Assembly (NCBI RefSeq): GCF_002101965.1
Contig: NZ_LQQA01000030.1
Location: forward strand, 310,001-374,000
Reading direction: 5' to 3'
DNA: 64,000 bases
DNA from: Mycolicibacterium wolinskyi
GTDB lineage: Bacteria > Actinomycetota > Actinomycetes > Mycobacteriales > Mycobacteriaceae
Part shown: positions 1 through 9,438 of the stretch, piece after piece
Layout of the letters: the number at the start of each line of letters is the position of its first letter
Numbering within the stretch: the stretch's first letter is position 1
Notes under the pieces: generated by a model
The model's input: only the letters and a program-made list of their open reading frames with translations
Database searches by the model: none
What the model was told of the DNA's origin: nothing
Program-made: the position numbers and the translations under genes

Positions 1-126
1 GAGGTCTACGACTTGCCGTTGTCGGAGATCGCGACGGTTCTGCACACCACCGAGGGCTCGGTGCGCGGCCATCTGCAGCGCACCCGTAAACGGCTGGCCG
101 AGGCACTTGAGGAGTTCCGCCCATGA
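1..126 (+). CDS. RNA polymerase sigma-70 family factor, C-terminal fragment
   Basis: The reading frame is open from the first base and ends at TGA 124-126, giving 41 residues of a protein that begins outside the window. The residues LPLSEIATVLHTTEGSVRGH followed by a basic helix are the helix-turn-helix of sigma region 4.2, which contacts the -35 element. The following gene starts inside the stop codon (ATGA), so the two are probably translationally coupled. Which sigma group it belongs to cannot be decided from the fragment, although the pattern is typical of ECF or SigF-like small sigma factors. Confidence 0.8.
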   Translation, partial: EVYDLPLSEIATVLHTTEGSVRGHLQRTRKRLAEALEEFRP

Positions 127-719
127 CGACGTCGAAGCTGTCGATTGGACGCGATGACTGGGCATCGGGCACCGTGTCACGTAAGACTGGAGGTGCGATG
201 GGTAGCACAACCACGGACGATTACGACGCGGTCGCACGGTCGACCGCGTGGATCGCCGATGCCACCCGCAGCCTGGCCGGACTGGGCGCGACACCGGACG
301 ATGACCGCGCAATCGATCCCCGTTGGGGCGAAAGTGCTTCAGCCCTCGATCATCTGCGCGCCAGCATCGCCCACCACATCGCGGCGCTGCCGCGCCAGGG
401 GCGGCCGATCCGCAGCGCGCGACCGGGTATCAGCATCTCGCATCTCGCGCTGTCCAAAGTGCTGACCGCGCAGCTCGCCGAACCGGCGGCGGCCGCCTCG
501 GCGGCGGTGGCCGACATCGATGTGCGGGTCGATGCGCAGAAGCTGTCGGCGGTCCACATTCACCTGGTCGCGATCGGAGCCGATCCGCGTGACCACACCT
601 ACCTGCACGACGGGGACAGCCTCCGCGACCACGCCGCGGCGGCCATCACCGATCTGCTCGGCGTCACGCCACACATCACCGTCACGTGGGAGGACATCGC
701 CCTGCCGCCCAACGGGTGA
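123..719 (+). CDS. Hypothetical protein, possibly Asp23/Gls24-like, coupled to a sigma factor
   Basis: This frame starts at ATG 123 inside the sigma-factor stop codon. An in-frame ATG at 198 has a much better ribosome binding site (GGAGG, 5 nt away) and may be the true start, giving about 173 residues. There is no signal peptide or membrane segment. The C-terminal half alternates beta strands and helices: a strand around VHIHLVAIGAD, an amphipathic helix around SLRDHAAAAITDLLG and a final strand ITVTWEDI. That layout resembles the Asp23/Gls24 envelope-stress fold, whose genes often sit beside sigma factors in actinobacteria. The family assignment is tentative. The protein could alternatively be an unrecognised regulator of the adjacent sigma factor. 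Confidence 0.65.
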   Translation: MTTSKLSIGRDDWASGTVSRKTGGAMGSTTTDDYDAVARSTAWIADATRSLAGLGATPDDDRAIDPRWGESASALDHLRASIAHHIAALPRQGRPIRSARPGISISHLALSKVLTAQLAEPAAAASAAVADIDVRVDAQKLSAVHIHLVAIGADPRDHTYLHDGDSLRDHAAAAITDLLGVTPHITVTWEDIALPPNG

Positions 720-728
720 CGGCCGCCG

Positions 729-2060
729 TCAGCTCACGGAGTCGTTCGACCGGCGGGGTCGCCTGCGGCCACCGCGCGAGGCGTGGGCCTTGGGAGCGTG
801 ATCGCCGCGTGAGGTGCTGCGCGGGCGGCGCGAGCCGGACCGTTCGGACCGCTGCGGTGCCTTCGGCTCGGGCCGTGCGGGGGCCTTCGGCTCACCGAAA
901 ACCCGCTCGCCCGGGGCGATTTCCCGCAGCACCGGATGATCGAGCCCGTTGACGCGTGTGATGGTCGGCTTCACACCGGCCTTGCGGGTCAGCTGGCGTA
1001 CGTCGGACACCTGGGCGTCGTGCATGAGCGTCACCACGGTGCCCTCGGCACCCGCGCGGGCGGTGCGGCCGGACCGGTGCAGATACGCCTTGTGCTCGAC
1101 GGGCGGGTCGGCGTGCACCACGAGACTCACGTCGTCGACGTGGATGCCGCGCGCGGCGATGTCGGTGGCGACCAGCACGGTGGCGCTGCCGTCGGAGAAC
1201 GCGGTGAGGTTACGGGTCCGGGCGTTCTGCGACAGGTTCCCGTGCAGCTCGACAGCCGAGATGCCGCGCGAATTCAGTTGGCGGGTGAGGTTTTTCGCCC
1301 CGTGCTTGGTGCGCGCGAACACGATCGTGCGGCCCGGAGCCGCAGCCAGGTCGGCGACGACGTTGACCCGCGCGGAGTTGTCGACGTGCAGCACGTGGTG
1401 AACCATCGCGCTGACGGGCGATTGCGCGGAATCCACACTGTGCACCACCGGATCGTGCAGATAACGCTTGACCAGGACATCGACCCCGGCGTCGAGCGTC
1501 GCCGAGAACAGCAGGCGCTGACCACGTTTCGGGGTGCGGTCCAGCAGCCGCTTGACGCCGGGCAGGAAGCCGAGATCGGCCATGTGGTCGGCCTCGTCGA
1601 GCACGGTGATCTCGACGGCCGACAGATCGGCGTGGCCGGATTTCACATGGTCTTCCAGCCGGCCGGGGCACGCGATGACGATGTCGACGCCGCGCCGCAG
1701 CGCAGCGATCTGCGGGCCGGGGCCGACGCCGCCGAAGATGTTGACCGAGCTGAGTCCGGTCGCTTTGGCGAGCGCGGTGAGCGACGCCTCGATCTGGGTG
1801 ACCAGTTCACGGGTCGGCGCGAGGATCAGGGCGCGTGGCCGGCCGGGCGCGGGCCGGGTCCGGGTCGCCGACAGGCGTGCGACGAGGGGAAGCAGGAACG
1901 CATAGGTCTTGCCGGACCCGGTGCGGCCCCGGCCGAGCACGTCACGGCCGGTCAGCGAATCCGGCAGGGTCGCGGCCTGGATCGGGAATGGGGCCTCGAT
2001 GCCATTGGCGGCGAGGGTGGCGACGATCTCGGCGGGCAGGCCGAGGTCGGCAAAGGTCAT
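729..2060 (-). CDS. rhlE: DEAD-box ATP-dependent RNA helicase, RhlE type
   Basis: The product has 443 residues when started at ATG 2060 (MTFADLGLP); the frame stays open another 111 codons upstream, but that part has no family similarity. All helicase motifs are visible: Q-motif (PFPIQAATLP), Walker A GRTGSGKT, PTRELV, DEAD box in VLDEADHMADLG, SAT, and the C-domain HRSGRTAR arginine finger. The last ~65 residues are a basic Arg/Ser/Pro-rich tail of the sort used for RNA or protein contacts. RhlE-type helicases unwind short RNA duplexes, and in mycobacteria they are associated with RNase E-based RNA decay. The ATG has no close ribosome binding site. A leader of about 125 nt from the TATAGT box at 2190-2195 would be consistent with cold- or growth-phase regulation. 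Confidence 0.9.
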   Translation of the reverse strand: MTFADLGLPAEIVATLAANGIEAPFPIQAATLPDSLTGRDVLGRGRTGSGKTYAFLLPLVARLSATRTRPAPGRPRALILAPTRELVTQIEASLTALAKATGLSSVNIFGGVGPGPQIAALRRGVDIVIACPGRLEDHVKSGHADLSAVEITVLDEADHMADLGFLPGVKRLLDRTPKRGQRLLFSATLDAGVDVLVKRYLHDPVVHSVDSAQSPVSAMVHHVLHVDNSARVNVVADLAAAPGRTIVFARTKHGAKNLTRQLNSRGISAVELHGNLSQNARTRNLTAFSDGSATVLVATDIAARGIHVDDVSLVVHADPPVEHKAYLHRSGRTARAGAEGTVVTLMHDAQVSDVRQLTRKAGVKPTITRVNGLDHPVLREIAPGERVFGEPKAPARPEPKAPQRSERSGSRRPRSTSRGDHAPKAHASRGGRRRPRRSNDSVS

Positions 2061-2189
2061 TTGCGCAGACAAAAGAGAACTCCGAAAAGTAGATAGGCGG
2101 TCGTCCTGCCCGGCGCGGGTGACATCCCGCGGCGCTCGGTTGACGATCGAGATCGCGGCAGAGGCAGAACAGGCAAGCCGCGTGACCCG

Positions 2190-2238
2190 ACTATACCGGT
2201 AGCGAGCCTGTTTACCCGCCTCGGAACGGCCGGCCGTT
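2190..2238. promoter_or_regulatory. Divergent helicase/regulator intergenic control region
   Basis: The 252-bp gap 2061-2312 separates the divergent helicase and GAF-regulator genes. A TATAGT -10-like box lies on the minus strand at 2190-2195, pointing to the helicase. A perfect 14-bp palindrome, AACGGCCGGCCGTT, occupies 2225-2238. A plus-strand TATTCT -10-like box lies at 2262-2267, about 45 bp before the GAF-regulator start. No convincing -35 was found for either direction. The palindrome could be an operator, but GC-rich palindromes occur by chance in this genome. Confidence 0.35.
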
Positions 2239-2312
2239 ACCCGCGTCACACCGCCGTCAACTATTCTGGCGGGCACGCGTAAAGCCAGCTGAGAGGCTCT
2301 GCGCTCAGGAGC

Positions 2313-3620
2313 GTGATCGTCGTGGCCACATCGAAGAGCGCAGGTGGGCGGGTAATGACCCGGCTCCCACCTGCGAAGGTGCGTGCCGTGCACAGCCTTT
2401 TCGTCGAAGGCCAGGTCGACGCGGCGTATCTGGAGTCCACACCGCTGCGCAAGGTCGTGGTCGAGAGTTGGCGGCGCAGCCTCGCGACCGGCGTCGACCC
2501 CGACCGCGGTGGTCAGACGGCAGCTGCCGTCGCGGCACTCGCCCAGCTGCGCGAATCACATCCACTTGCGCCGACGCTGCCGCTGATCCGGCGCCTGCTG
2601 GTCGACGACGCCGTCGATTCCGGCGTGGTCGTCGCGGTCAGCGCGGCCGACGGCACCCTGCTGTGGGTCGAGGGCGACCGCGTCGCGTGCCGCAAGGCCG
2701 AGGCGATGAACTTCGTGCCGGGAACGGACTGGAGCGAGCGCACCGCCGGGACCAACGCGCCCGGCACCGCACTGGCGCTCGACCGTGAGCTGCAGATACG
2801 CGGATCAGAGCACTTCTCCCGCGTCGTGCATCCGTGGAGCTGTACGGCCGTGCCCGTGCACGATCCGGCCACCGGGGCGCTGCTGGGCGCCATCGACCTG
2901 ACCGGCGGTTCGGCCGTCGCCTCCACACAAACCCTCGCGCTCGTGCGGGCCACTGCCGTCGCGGTCGAGAATCAACTGGCGCTGCTTCAGCTGACCCGCC
3001 CGGTGCCCTCCGCGGAGGGAGCGCGCCTGACCGTGCTGGGCGCCGACCGCCCGCGCTGGCAGGTCACCGACGACGACGGGCATGCCCGCTCGAGCGTGCT
3101 GACCGGACGGCACGCCGACATCCTCGTGCTGCTCATCCGCCACCCCGAGGGGCTGTCGGCCGACCATCTCGCGATGCTGCTCGACGACAAGGATCTCGAC
3201 GTCGTCACCATCCGCGCCGAGATGTCCCGGCTTCGCCGTGTCATCGGATCGCACTACATCGCCTCGCGTCCGTACCGACTGCTCGCACCGGTCGCCAGCG
3301 ATATGGGCGACGTGTTCGACGGGCTGCAGGCCGGCAACGTCCCCGCCGCGCTCTCGGCCTACACCGGCGCGTTGCTGCCCCAATCGGTGTCGCCCGCGAT
3401 CGGGCGCCTACGCACTGAACTGACCGCGAGCCTGCGCGAGGCCGTGCTGGCGCAATCCGCCCGTGGAAACCTCGCGCTGCTGCGCAAATGGCTGCAATTG
3501 CCGGACGGCCGCGACGACCGGCACGCCTGGCGCATGCTGCACGACCACGCCCAAGCCGATCCGGTCGCCCGCGCACAGGCCCGTGGCCACCTCGCCGGAC
3601 TCGACTCCGAACTGGGCTAG
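2313..3620 (+). CDS. GAF-domain transcriptional regulator (AcoR-like sensor with C-terminal winged helix)
   Basis: The 435-residue product has the N-terminal signature of acetoin/aldehyde-type activators: VVESWRRSLATGVDPD around residue 55, then a GAF ligand-binding domain (about 85-230, including WVEGDRVACRKAEAM and WSERTAGTNAPGTAL). There is no AAA+ sigma-54 domain. The C-terminus instead carries a winged helix-turn-helix around residues 265-325 (LTGRHADILVLLIRHPEGLS to SHYIASRPYRLLAP), so it should work with a sigma-70 polymerase. The GTG at 2313 is preceded by AGGAG at short spacing; ATG 2355 is an alternative start. The aldehyde dehydrogenase lies 106 bp downstream in the same direction, and related regulators control such genes, so it is the likely activator of that gene and possibly of the B12 block. 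Confidence 0.85.
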   Translation: MIVVATSKSAGGRVMTRLPPAKVRAVHSLFVEGQVDAAYLESTPLRKVVVESWRRSLATGVDPDRGGQTAAAVAALAQLRESHPLAPTLPLIRRLLVDDAVDSGVVVAVSAADGTLLWVEGDRVACRKAEAMNFVPGTDWSERTAGTNAPGTALALDRELQIRGSEHFSRVVHPWSCTAVPVHDPATGALLGAIDLTGGSAVASTQTLALVRATAVAVENQLALLQLTRPVPSAEGARLTVLGADRPRWQVTDDDGHARSSVLTGRHADILVLLIRHPEGLSADHLAMLLDDKDLDVVTIRAEMSRLRRVIGSHYIASRPYRLLAPVASDMGDVFDGLQAGNVPAALSAYTGALLPQSVSPAIGRLRTELTASLREAVLAQSARGNLALLRKWLQLPDGRDDRHAWRMLHDHAQADPVARAQARGHLAGLDSELG

Positions 3621-3633
3621 TACGGAATTCTCG

Positions 3634-3664
3634 GGTTGCACGGAGCGTGCAACCGTGCTGCAAC
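3634..3664. promoter_or_regulatory. Candidate operator: perfect palindrome plus GCAAC direct repeat
   Basis: Between the GAF regulator and the aldehyde dehydrogenase lies a perfect inverted repeat with 9-bp arms, GGTTGCACG at 3634-3642 and CGTGCAACC at 3646-3654, spaced by GAG. A further GCAAC copy sits at 3660-3664, exactly 11 bp after the one at 3649-3653. The same GCAAC-SGTNNT-GCAAC arrangement recurs at 6633-6648 ahead of the diol dehydratase genes. There is no T-run, so it is not a classical terminator. The location suggests a binding site for the adjacent GAF-domain regulator. Confidence 0.5.
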
Positions 3665-3726
3665 CTCTCACTGCCTACCTTGAGTGACGACCGACACATT
3701 TCGTCGTCCGAACGCAGGAGAATGCC

Positions 3727-5250
<1,524 letters not shown>

Positions 5251-5266
5251 CAAGCAGCCGATAGCT

Positions 5267-5323
5267 CGAACGTGAGCTTGTGTGCGAGATACCCCGCAAA
5301 ATTCGCACACAAGCTCACGTTCG
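5267..5323. repeat. Long intergenic palindrome, copy A (21-bp perfect stem)
   Basis: Bases 5267-5287 are perfectly complementary to 5303-5323, with a 15-nt loop. The left arm begins CGAACGTGAGCTTGTGTGCG. It lies in the 91-bp gap between the aldehyde dehydrogenase and the GlcG-like gene, both on the plus strand. Arm sequence resembles copies B, C, D and E of this window. There is no T-run after the stem. It could terminate or attenuate transcription, or protect the 3' end of the message. Confidence 0.85.
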
Positions 5324-5341
5324 CGACCTGAAAGGCAAGGA

Positions 5342-5740
5342 ATGACTTCACTGCCGCTGGCGACAGCGCAGAAAGTGCTCGACGCCGCGATCTCCAAGGC
5401 GGACGAGATCGGTCAGCCGATGAACATCGCCGTCGTCGACGACGGTGGTCATCTGGTCGCGTTCGTGCGCATGGACGGCGCCATCAAGGCCAGCATCGAC
5501 ATCTCGATTCGCAAGGCGCGCACCTCGGTGATGATGAACCTGCCCACGAGCGCACTCACAACGGTGTGCCAACCGGGCGGCGAACTCTACGGCCTGGAAC
5601 AGACCGCGGGCGGGCTCGTGGTGTTCGGCGGCGGGATCCTGCTTGAGGCCGACGGCGAGGTGATCGGCGCGATCGGTGTCAGCGCCGGCAGCGTCGAGCA
5701 GGACGTGGCCGTGGCCGAGGCGGGTGTGGCGGCGCTCTAA
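5342..5740 (+). CDS. GlcG/HbpS/PduO C-terminal domain family protein
   Basis: This 132-residue protein starts at ATG 5342 behind AAGGCAAGGA. It consists entirely of the GlcG/HbpS-like alpha-beta domain: the N-terminal helix with LATAQKVLDAAISKADEIG, strand MNIAVVDDGGHLVAFVRMDG, then KASIDISIRKARTS and the closing GEVIGAIGVSAGSVEQDVAVAEAG. The same domain forms the C-terminal half of PduO in propanediol operons, where it has been reported to bind heme or corrinoid; the adenosyltransferase half is absent here. Placement between an aldehyde dehydrogenase and a diol dehydratase fits a Pdu-like accessory role. Its stop codon overlaps the stop of the convergent FhuF-like gene by 4 bp. Confidence 0.85.
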   Translation: MTSLPLATAQKVLDAAISKADEIGQPMNIAVVDDGGHLVAFVRMDGAIKASIDISIRKARTSVMMNLPTSALTTVCQPGGELYGLEQTAGGLVVFGGGILLEADGEVIGAIGVSAGSVEQDVAVAEAGVAAL

Positions 5741-6444
5741 CGAGCTTCGGCGAGAACGCAGTCGCCGCAGTAACCGCCGCCCGGCACTTGGTAGAACAGG
5801 CAGCAGTTGCGCCGCCGGAACTGCCCGGTGGCGAACTCGGCCGCGTCGAGCAGGGGAGCGGTCGCGATGAGCGCCGCGACCAGCGCACGGCCCCGCCGCT
5901 CGGCGTCGGCCTGCGTCTGCGCGAGCACGGTCACCGCGCCGTTGGCGGCCGATGCCACGTTGCCCCACAACACCTGTGGGGACAACGCGGCCGCCGAGCG
6001 CATGGTGTCGTTCAACGGCGTGAAGACGTCGGTGATGACGGTTTCGGCGATGGCCCGCGCGGCCTGGTGTGGATCGGTCACCCTGACCCAGTCGGCTCGT
6101 GTCATCGCGAGCGCCGGCCGGTGTGACGAATCGCGTTGCCATTTCACGGTTTCGGTCGTCAATCGCGGGACCGCGGCCAGGCAGACAGCCGCCCCGACGA
6201 CCGGGGACAACAGCCGCGCGGCGATCGAGAGGTGCAACGAGGATGCCGCGGCCTTGAGCGGCACCGCCGATTCCGCGACACCCATCGACGACGCGATCGC
6301 CGCTTGCGTGCGCCTCGTGTAATCGCGCATCGCGGTATCGGTCAGCAGCGTGCTGATCGGCAACCACCCGCCGTCGGCGACCGGCAGGGCGAAGAACTCA
6401 CCAAGCTCGGCAACCTCACGCAGCAATGCCGCCGTATCGTCCAT
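5737..6444 (-). CDS. FhuF-like [2Fe-2S] ferric/corrinoid reductase candidate
   Basis: The 235-residue product ends with CCLFYQVPGGGYCGDC, which is the C-C-x10-C-x2-C cluster ligand pattern of the FhuF ferric-siderophore reductases. Upstream is an alpha-helical IucA/IucC-FhuF-type region without membrane segments. ATG 6444 is preferred because a TAGCCT -10-like box at 6454-6459 would place transcription start within a few bases of it; GTG 6453 is the alternative. It is convergent with the PduO-C-like gene and divergent from the diol dehydratase operon. FhuF family members reduce Fe(III) chelates. In this B12-dependent locus a role in keeping cobalamin reduced is an attractive but unproven alternative. 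Confidence 0.8.
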   Translation of the reverse strand: MDDTAALLREVAELGEFFALPVADGGWLPISTLLTDTAMRDYTRRTQAAIASSMGVAESAVPLKAAASSLHLSIAARLLSPVVGAAVCLAAVPRLTTETVKWQRDSSHRPALAMTRADWVRVTDPHQAARAIAETVITDVFTPLNDTMRSAAALSPQVLWGNVASAANGAVTVLAQTQADAERRGRALVAALIATAPLLDAAEFATGQFRRRNCCLFYQVPGGGYCGDCVLAEAR

Positions 6445-6632
6445 CGTCCGCACAGGCTAGCGCCGCCGCCGCGGGCAGGCACACCCCGACCGTCTTCCCG
6501 GCGTTCACTTCGACACCGGGGCTGTGGTTTTCGGGTTCGGGCCGCCGAATCGCAGCCATGGTGTCGAACTGAACGCCAGGGAGTGCGACCGGTACGTGGC
6601 TACCGAGCGCGATCGAGCCTCTGACCTGCGGC

Positions 6633-6658
6633 GCAACGGTCATGCAACGTGATGCAGC
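6633..6658. promoter_or_regulatory. Candidate shared regulator site ahead of the diol dehydratase operon
   Basis: GCAAC occurs at 6633-6637 and again 11 bp later at 6644-6648, in the arrangement GCAAC-GGTCAT-GCAAC; a degenerate third copy (GCAGC) follows at 6654-6658. The first two copies align without gaps to 3649-3664 before the aldehyde dehydrogenase. The site lies in the 258-bp gap 6445-6702 between the FhuF-like gene and the dehydratase small subunit, 45-70 bp ahead of the latter start. The 11-bp period puts the repeats on one face of the helix. Confidence 0.45.
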
Positions 6659-6702
6659 GCACAATCAAGGGTCGACGGCAGTGTCACAGTTGGGAGCAGT
6701 GC

Positions 6703-7131
6703 ATGACAGAACCGATCCTCGATCCCTCGGTGGATTACCCGCTGAGTCTCAATCGCAAGGACTTGCTCTTCACGCCCAACGGCAAGCCGATCGACGGCAT
6801 CACGATGGATGCGGTGATGTCGGGTGATGTCGAAGCCTCAGATTTGCGGATCACGCCGCAGACCCTGCGTCTGCAGGCTCAGATCGCCGAGAAGGTGGGG
6901 CGCAAGCAACTCGGCGCGAACCTGCGCCGCGCCGCGGAGATGACGGCCATCAGCGACGAGCGGGTGCTGCAGATCTACAACGCGCTGCGGCCCAACGCAT
7001 CTACCAAGGCCGAGCTCGATTCGATTGCCGACGAGTTGGAGACGCAGTACGGCGCGACACTTCTGGCCGGGCTCGTCCGTGAAGCCGCCGACGTCTACGA
7101 GCGTCGCGACATCCTGGCCACCAGCGAATAG
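6703..7131 (+). CDS. Propanediol/glycerol dehydratase small subunit (PduE/DhaB3-like)
   Basis: The 142-residue protein aligns along its length with PduE: DYPLSLNRKDLLFTPNGKPI, LRITPQTLRLQAQIAEKVGR, LGANLRRAAEMTAISDERVL and the diagnostic YNALRPNASTKAEL. ATG 6703 is chosen because of GGGAG 7 nt upstream; the frame remains open to 6649. It is the gamma subunit of the adenosylcobalamin-dependent enzyme that converts 1,2-propanediol to propionaldehyde or glycerol to 3-hydroxypropionaldehyde. Here it is the first gene of the dehydratase operon, whereas in enterobacterial pdu and dha operons it follows the large and medium subunits. The large subunit starts 8 bp downstream. Confidence 0.93.
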   Translation: MTEPILDPSVDYPLSLNRKDLLFTPNGKPIDGITMDAVMSGDVEASDLRITPQTLRLQAQIAEKVGRKQLGANLRRAAEMTAISDERVLQIYNALRPNASTKAELDSIADELETQYGATLLAGLVREAADVYERRDILATSE

Positions 7132-7139
7132 GAGACGAC

Positions 7140-8864
7140 GTGACGGCAGTATCGCCCGGGTCGGTATCGGCCCAGACGACCCAGAAGCGGCAGTCGGAGC
7201 GGACGAAGGTTCTGGAGGACCGTCCGGTCAACCTCGACGGATTCGTCGAGGAGTGGCCAGAAGTCGGCATGGTCGCGCTGGACAGCGCGTTCGATCCGGA
7301 GCCGAGTGTGCGTGTCGTCGACGGCGTGATCGTCGAGATGGACGGCCGGGCCCGCGCCGACTTCGACTTCATCGACCAGTTCATCGCCGACCACGCGATC
7401 GACGTGGCGACCACCGAACAGTCGATGGCGATCCCGGCGGTCGAGATCGCCCGCATGCTGGTCGATCCGCACGTGACCCGCGACGAGGTGATCGCGGTGA
7501 CGGGCGGCCTGACCCCGGGCAAGCTGCTCGAAGTCATGAAGACGATGAACATCGTCGAGATCATGATGGGCATCCAGAAGATGCGTGCCCGCCGCACCCC
7601 GGCCAACCAGGCGCACTGCACCAGTGCCCGCGACAATCCACTGCAGGTCGCGTGCGAGGCCGCGGAGGCGTCGCTGCGCGGATTCTCGGAAGTGGAAACG
7701 ACTTTGGGCGTGGTTCGCTACGCCCCGCTGGTCGCGATGGCGCTACAGATCGGCAGCCAGGTCGGCACCGGCGGGCCGCTGACCCAGTGCGCGCTCGAAG
7801 AGGCCACCGAGCTCGAGCTGGGCATGCGCGGCATCACGGCCTACGCCGAGACCATCTCGGTGTACGGCACCGAGTCGGTGTTCGTCGACGGTGACGACAC
7901 GCCGTGGTCGAAGGCTTTCCTCGCCGCGGCGTACGCGTCGCGTGGCATCAAGATGCGGTTCACGTCCGGAACCGGGTCCGAGGTGCAGATGGGCAACGCC
8001 GAGGGGCGGTCCATGCTGTACCTGGAGATCCGGTGCATCCTCGTCGCGAAAGGTGCAGGCGTGCAAGGCCTGCAGAACGGCTCGATCTCGTGCATCGGCG
8101 TACCGGGCGCGGTGCCGGCGGGCATCCGGGCCGTGGCCGCCGAGAACCTCGTCGCGTCGGCCGTCGATCTCGAATGCGCGTCGGGCAACGACCAGTCGTT
8201 CTCGCATTCCCCGATGCGGCGTACGGCCCGGTTGTTGCCGCAGATGATGCCGGGCACCGACTTCATCACGTCCGGCTACTCGGCAACACCGAACTACGAC
8301 AACATGTTCGCCGGGTCCAACGTCGACGCCGAGGATTTCGACGACTTCAACACGATCCAGCGCGACCTGCAGATCGACGGCGGTCTGCGCCACGTCAACG
8401 AGGCCGAGATCCTGGCGGTGCGCCGCCGCGCGGGCAAGGCTCTGCAGGCGGTGTTCCGTTACCTCGACCTGCCGGCGATCTCCGATGCCGAGATCGAGGC
8501 CGCCGTCTACGCGCACGGCAGTCGCGAGCTCATCCCGCGCGACGTGCTCGAAGACCTCAAGGGTGCCCAGCAGGTGATGGACCGCAACGTGACAGGTCTC
8601 GACCTCGTGAAGGCGCTCGAATCGACAGGCTTCTCCGACATCGCCGAGAATCTGCTCGCGGTTCTGCGGCAACGGGTTTCGGGCGATCTGCTGCACACCT
8701 CGGCGATCATGACACGCGACCTCAAACCGCTGTCGGCGGTCAACGACCGCAACGACTACGCGGGCCCCGGCACCGGCTACCGCCCGTCCGGCGCGCGCTG
8801 GGAGGAGATGAAGCGGTTGCGTCACGTCACGAGTGCCGAGAATCCGGAATTGGAGGTGGAGTGA
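7140..8864 (+). CDS. Propanediol/glycerol dehydratase large subunit (PduC/DhaB1-like)
   Basis: The 574-residue product carries the alpha-subunit landmarks of B12-dependent diol/glycerol dehydratases: MNIVEIMMGIQKMRARRTPA, AHCTSARDNPLQVACEAAEA, YGTESVFVDGDDTPWSKAFL, RFTSGTGSEVQMGNAEG and CIGVPGAVPAG. This subunit is the TIM barrel holding the substrate, K+ and the adenosyl radical. It is about 20 residues longer than PduC because of an N-terminal extension. GTG 7140 is preceded by AGGAG. The medium subunit starts 2 bp after its stop. Substrate preference (propanediol, glycerol or another diol) cannot be read from the sequence by eye. Confidence 0.95.
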   Translation: MTAVSPGSVSAQTTQKRQSERTKVLEDRPVNLDGFVEEWPEVGMVALDSAFDPEPSVRVVDGVIVEMDGRARADFDFIDQFIADHAIDVATTEQSMAIPAVEIARMLVDPHVTRDEVIAVTGGLTPGKLLEVMKTMNIVEIMMGIQKMRARRTPANQAHCTSARDNPLQVACEAAEASLRGFSEVETTLGVVRYAPLVAMALQIGSQVGTGGPLTQCALEEATELELGMRGITAYAETISVYGTESVFVDGDDTPWSKAFLAAAYASRGIKMRFTSGTGSEVQMGNAEGRSMLYLEIRCILVAKGAGVQGLQNGSISCIGVPGAVPAGIRAVAAENLVASAVDLECASGNDQSFSHSPMRRTARLLPQMMPGTDFITSGYSATPNYDNMFAGSNVDAEDFDDFNTIQRDLQIDGGLRHVNEAEILAVRRRAGKALQAVFRYLDLPAISDAEIEAAVYAHGSRELIPRDVLEDLKGAQQVMDRNVTGLDLVKALESTGFSDIAENLLAVLRQRVSGDLLHTSAIMTRDLKPLSAVNDRNDYAGPGTGYRPSGARWEEMKRLRHVTSAENPELEVE

Positions 8865-8865
8865 A

Positions 8866-9438
8866 ATGTCCGACAGAACACTCGCTTTCACCGGTGAGAC
8901 GACCGCTGAGCCGGGCAAGCGTTCCGACGAGGTGGTGGTGGCGATCTCGCCTGCCTTCGCCGACTTCTTCAGCCAGACCATCATCGGCTTGTCGCATGCC
9001 GACGTGATCCGCCAGATCCTGGCGGGCATCGAGGAGCAGGAGGTCGGTGCCCGGTGTATCCGCGTGCGGCACAGCAGCGATCTGGCGGTGGTCGCGCACA
9101 CCGCGGCCAAGCTGTCGGGCTCGGGCATCGGCATCGGCATCCTGTCGCGCGGTACGTCGATGATCCACCAGCGTGACCTGCCACGGTTGTCGAGCTTGGA
9201 GCTGTTTCCGCAGAGCCCGCTCATGACGCTGGAGACCTACCGCAGCATCGGCTCGAACGCCGCGCAGTATGCGAAAGGCGAGTCACCCGAACCGGTTCCG
9301 ACGCTCAACGACCAGATGGCCCGGCCGCGCTGGCAGGCAAAGGCGGCGCTGCTGCACCTCAAGGAGACCGAGCAGATCCGCAAGAACGCCAAGCCCGTCG
9401 AGGTGATCCCGCAATTCTCCGAGGCCGTGGCGAACTGA
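8866..9438 (+). CDS. Propanediol/glycerol dehydratase medium subunit (PduD/DhaB2-like)
   Basis: This 190-residue beta subunit follows the large subunit after one base and is preceded by GGAGGTGGAG. It contains VVVAISPAFADFFSQTIIGL and the cobalamin-contacting region with IEEQEVGARCIRVRHSSDLA, HTAAKLSGSGIGIGILSRGT and LELFPQSPLMTLETYRSIG, all matching PduD/DhaB2. The short Ser/Thr-rich N-terminus may correspond to the poorly conserved extension that in Pdu targets the enzyme to a microcompartment; no shell genes are present in this window. Its stop codon overlaps the start of the reactivase gene (TGATG). Confidence 0.93.
   Translation: MSDRTLAFTGETTAEPGKRSDEVVVAISPAFADFFSQTIIGLSHADVIRQILAGIEEQEVGARCIRVRHSSDLAVVAHTAAKLSGSGIGIGILSRGTSMIHQRDLPRLSSLELFPQSPLMTLETYRSIGSNAAQYAKGESPEPVPTLNDQMARPRWQAKAALLHLKETEQIRKNAKPVEVIPQFSEAVAN

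Noticed and set aside
2061..2393. N-terminal extension of the DEAD-box helicase
   Set aside because: The extra 111 codons have no homology and cross the divergent promoter region; family alignment starts at MTFADLGLP.
3634..3654. Rho-independent terminator of the GAF-regulator gene
   Set aside because: The palindrome is perfect but short-looped with no following T-run, and its half-sites recur at another promoter, so an operator is more likely.
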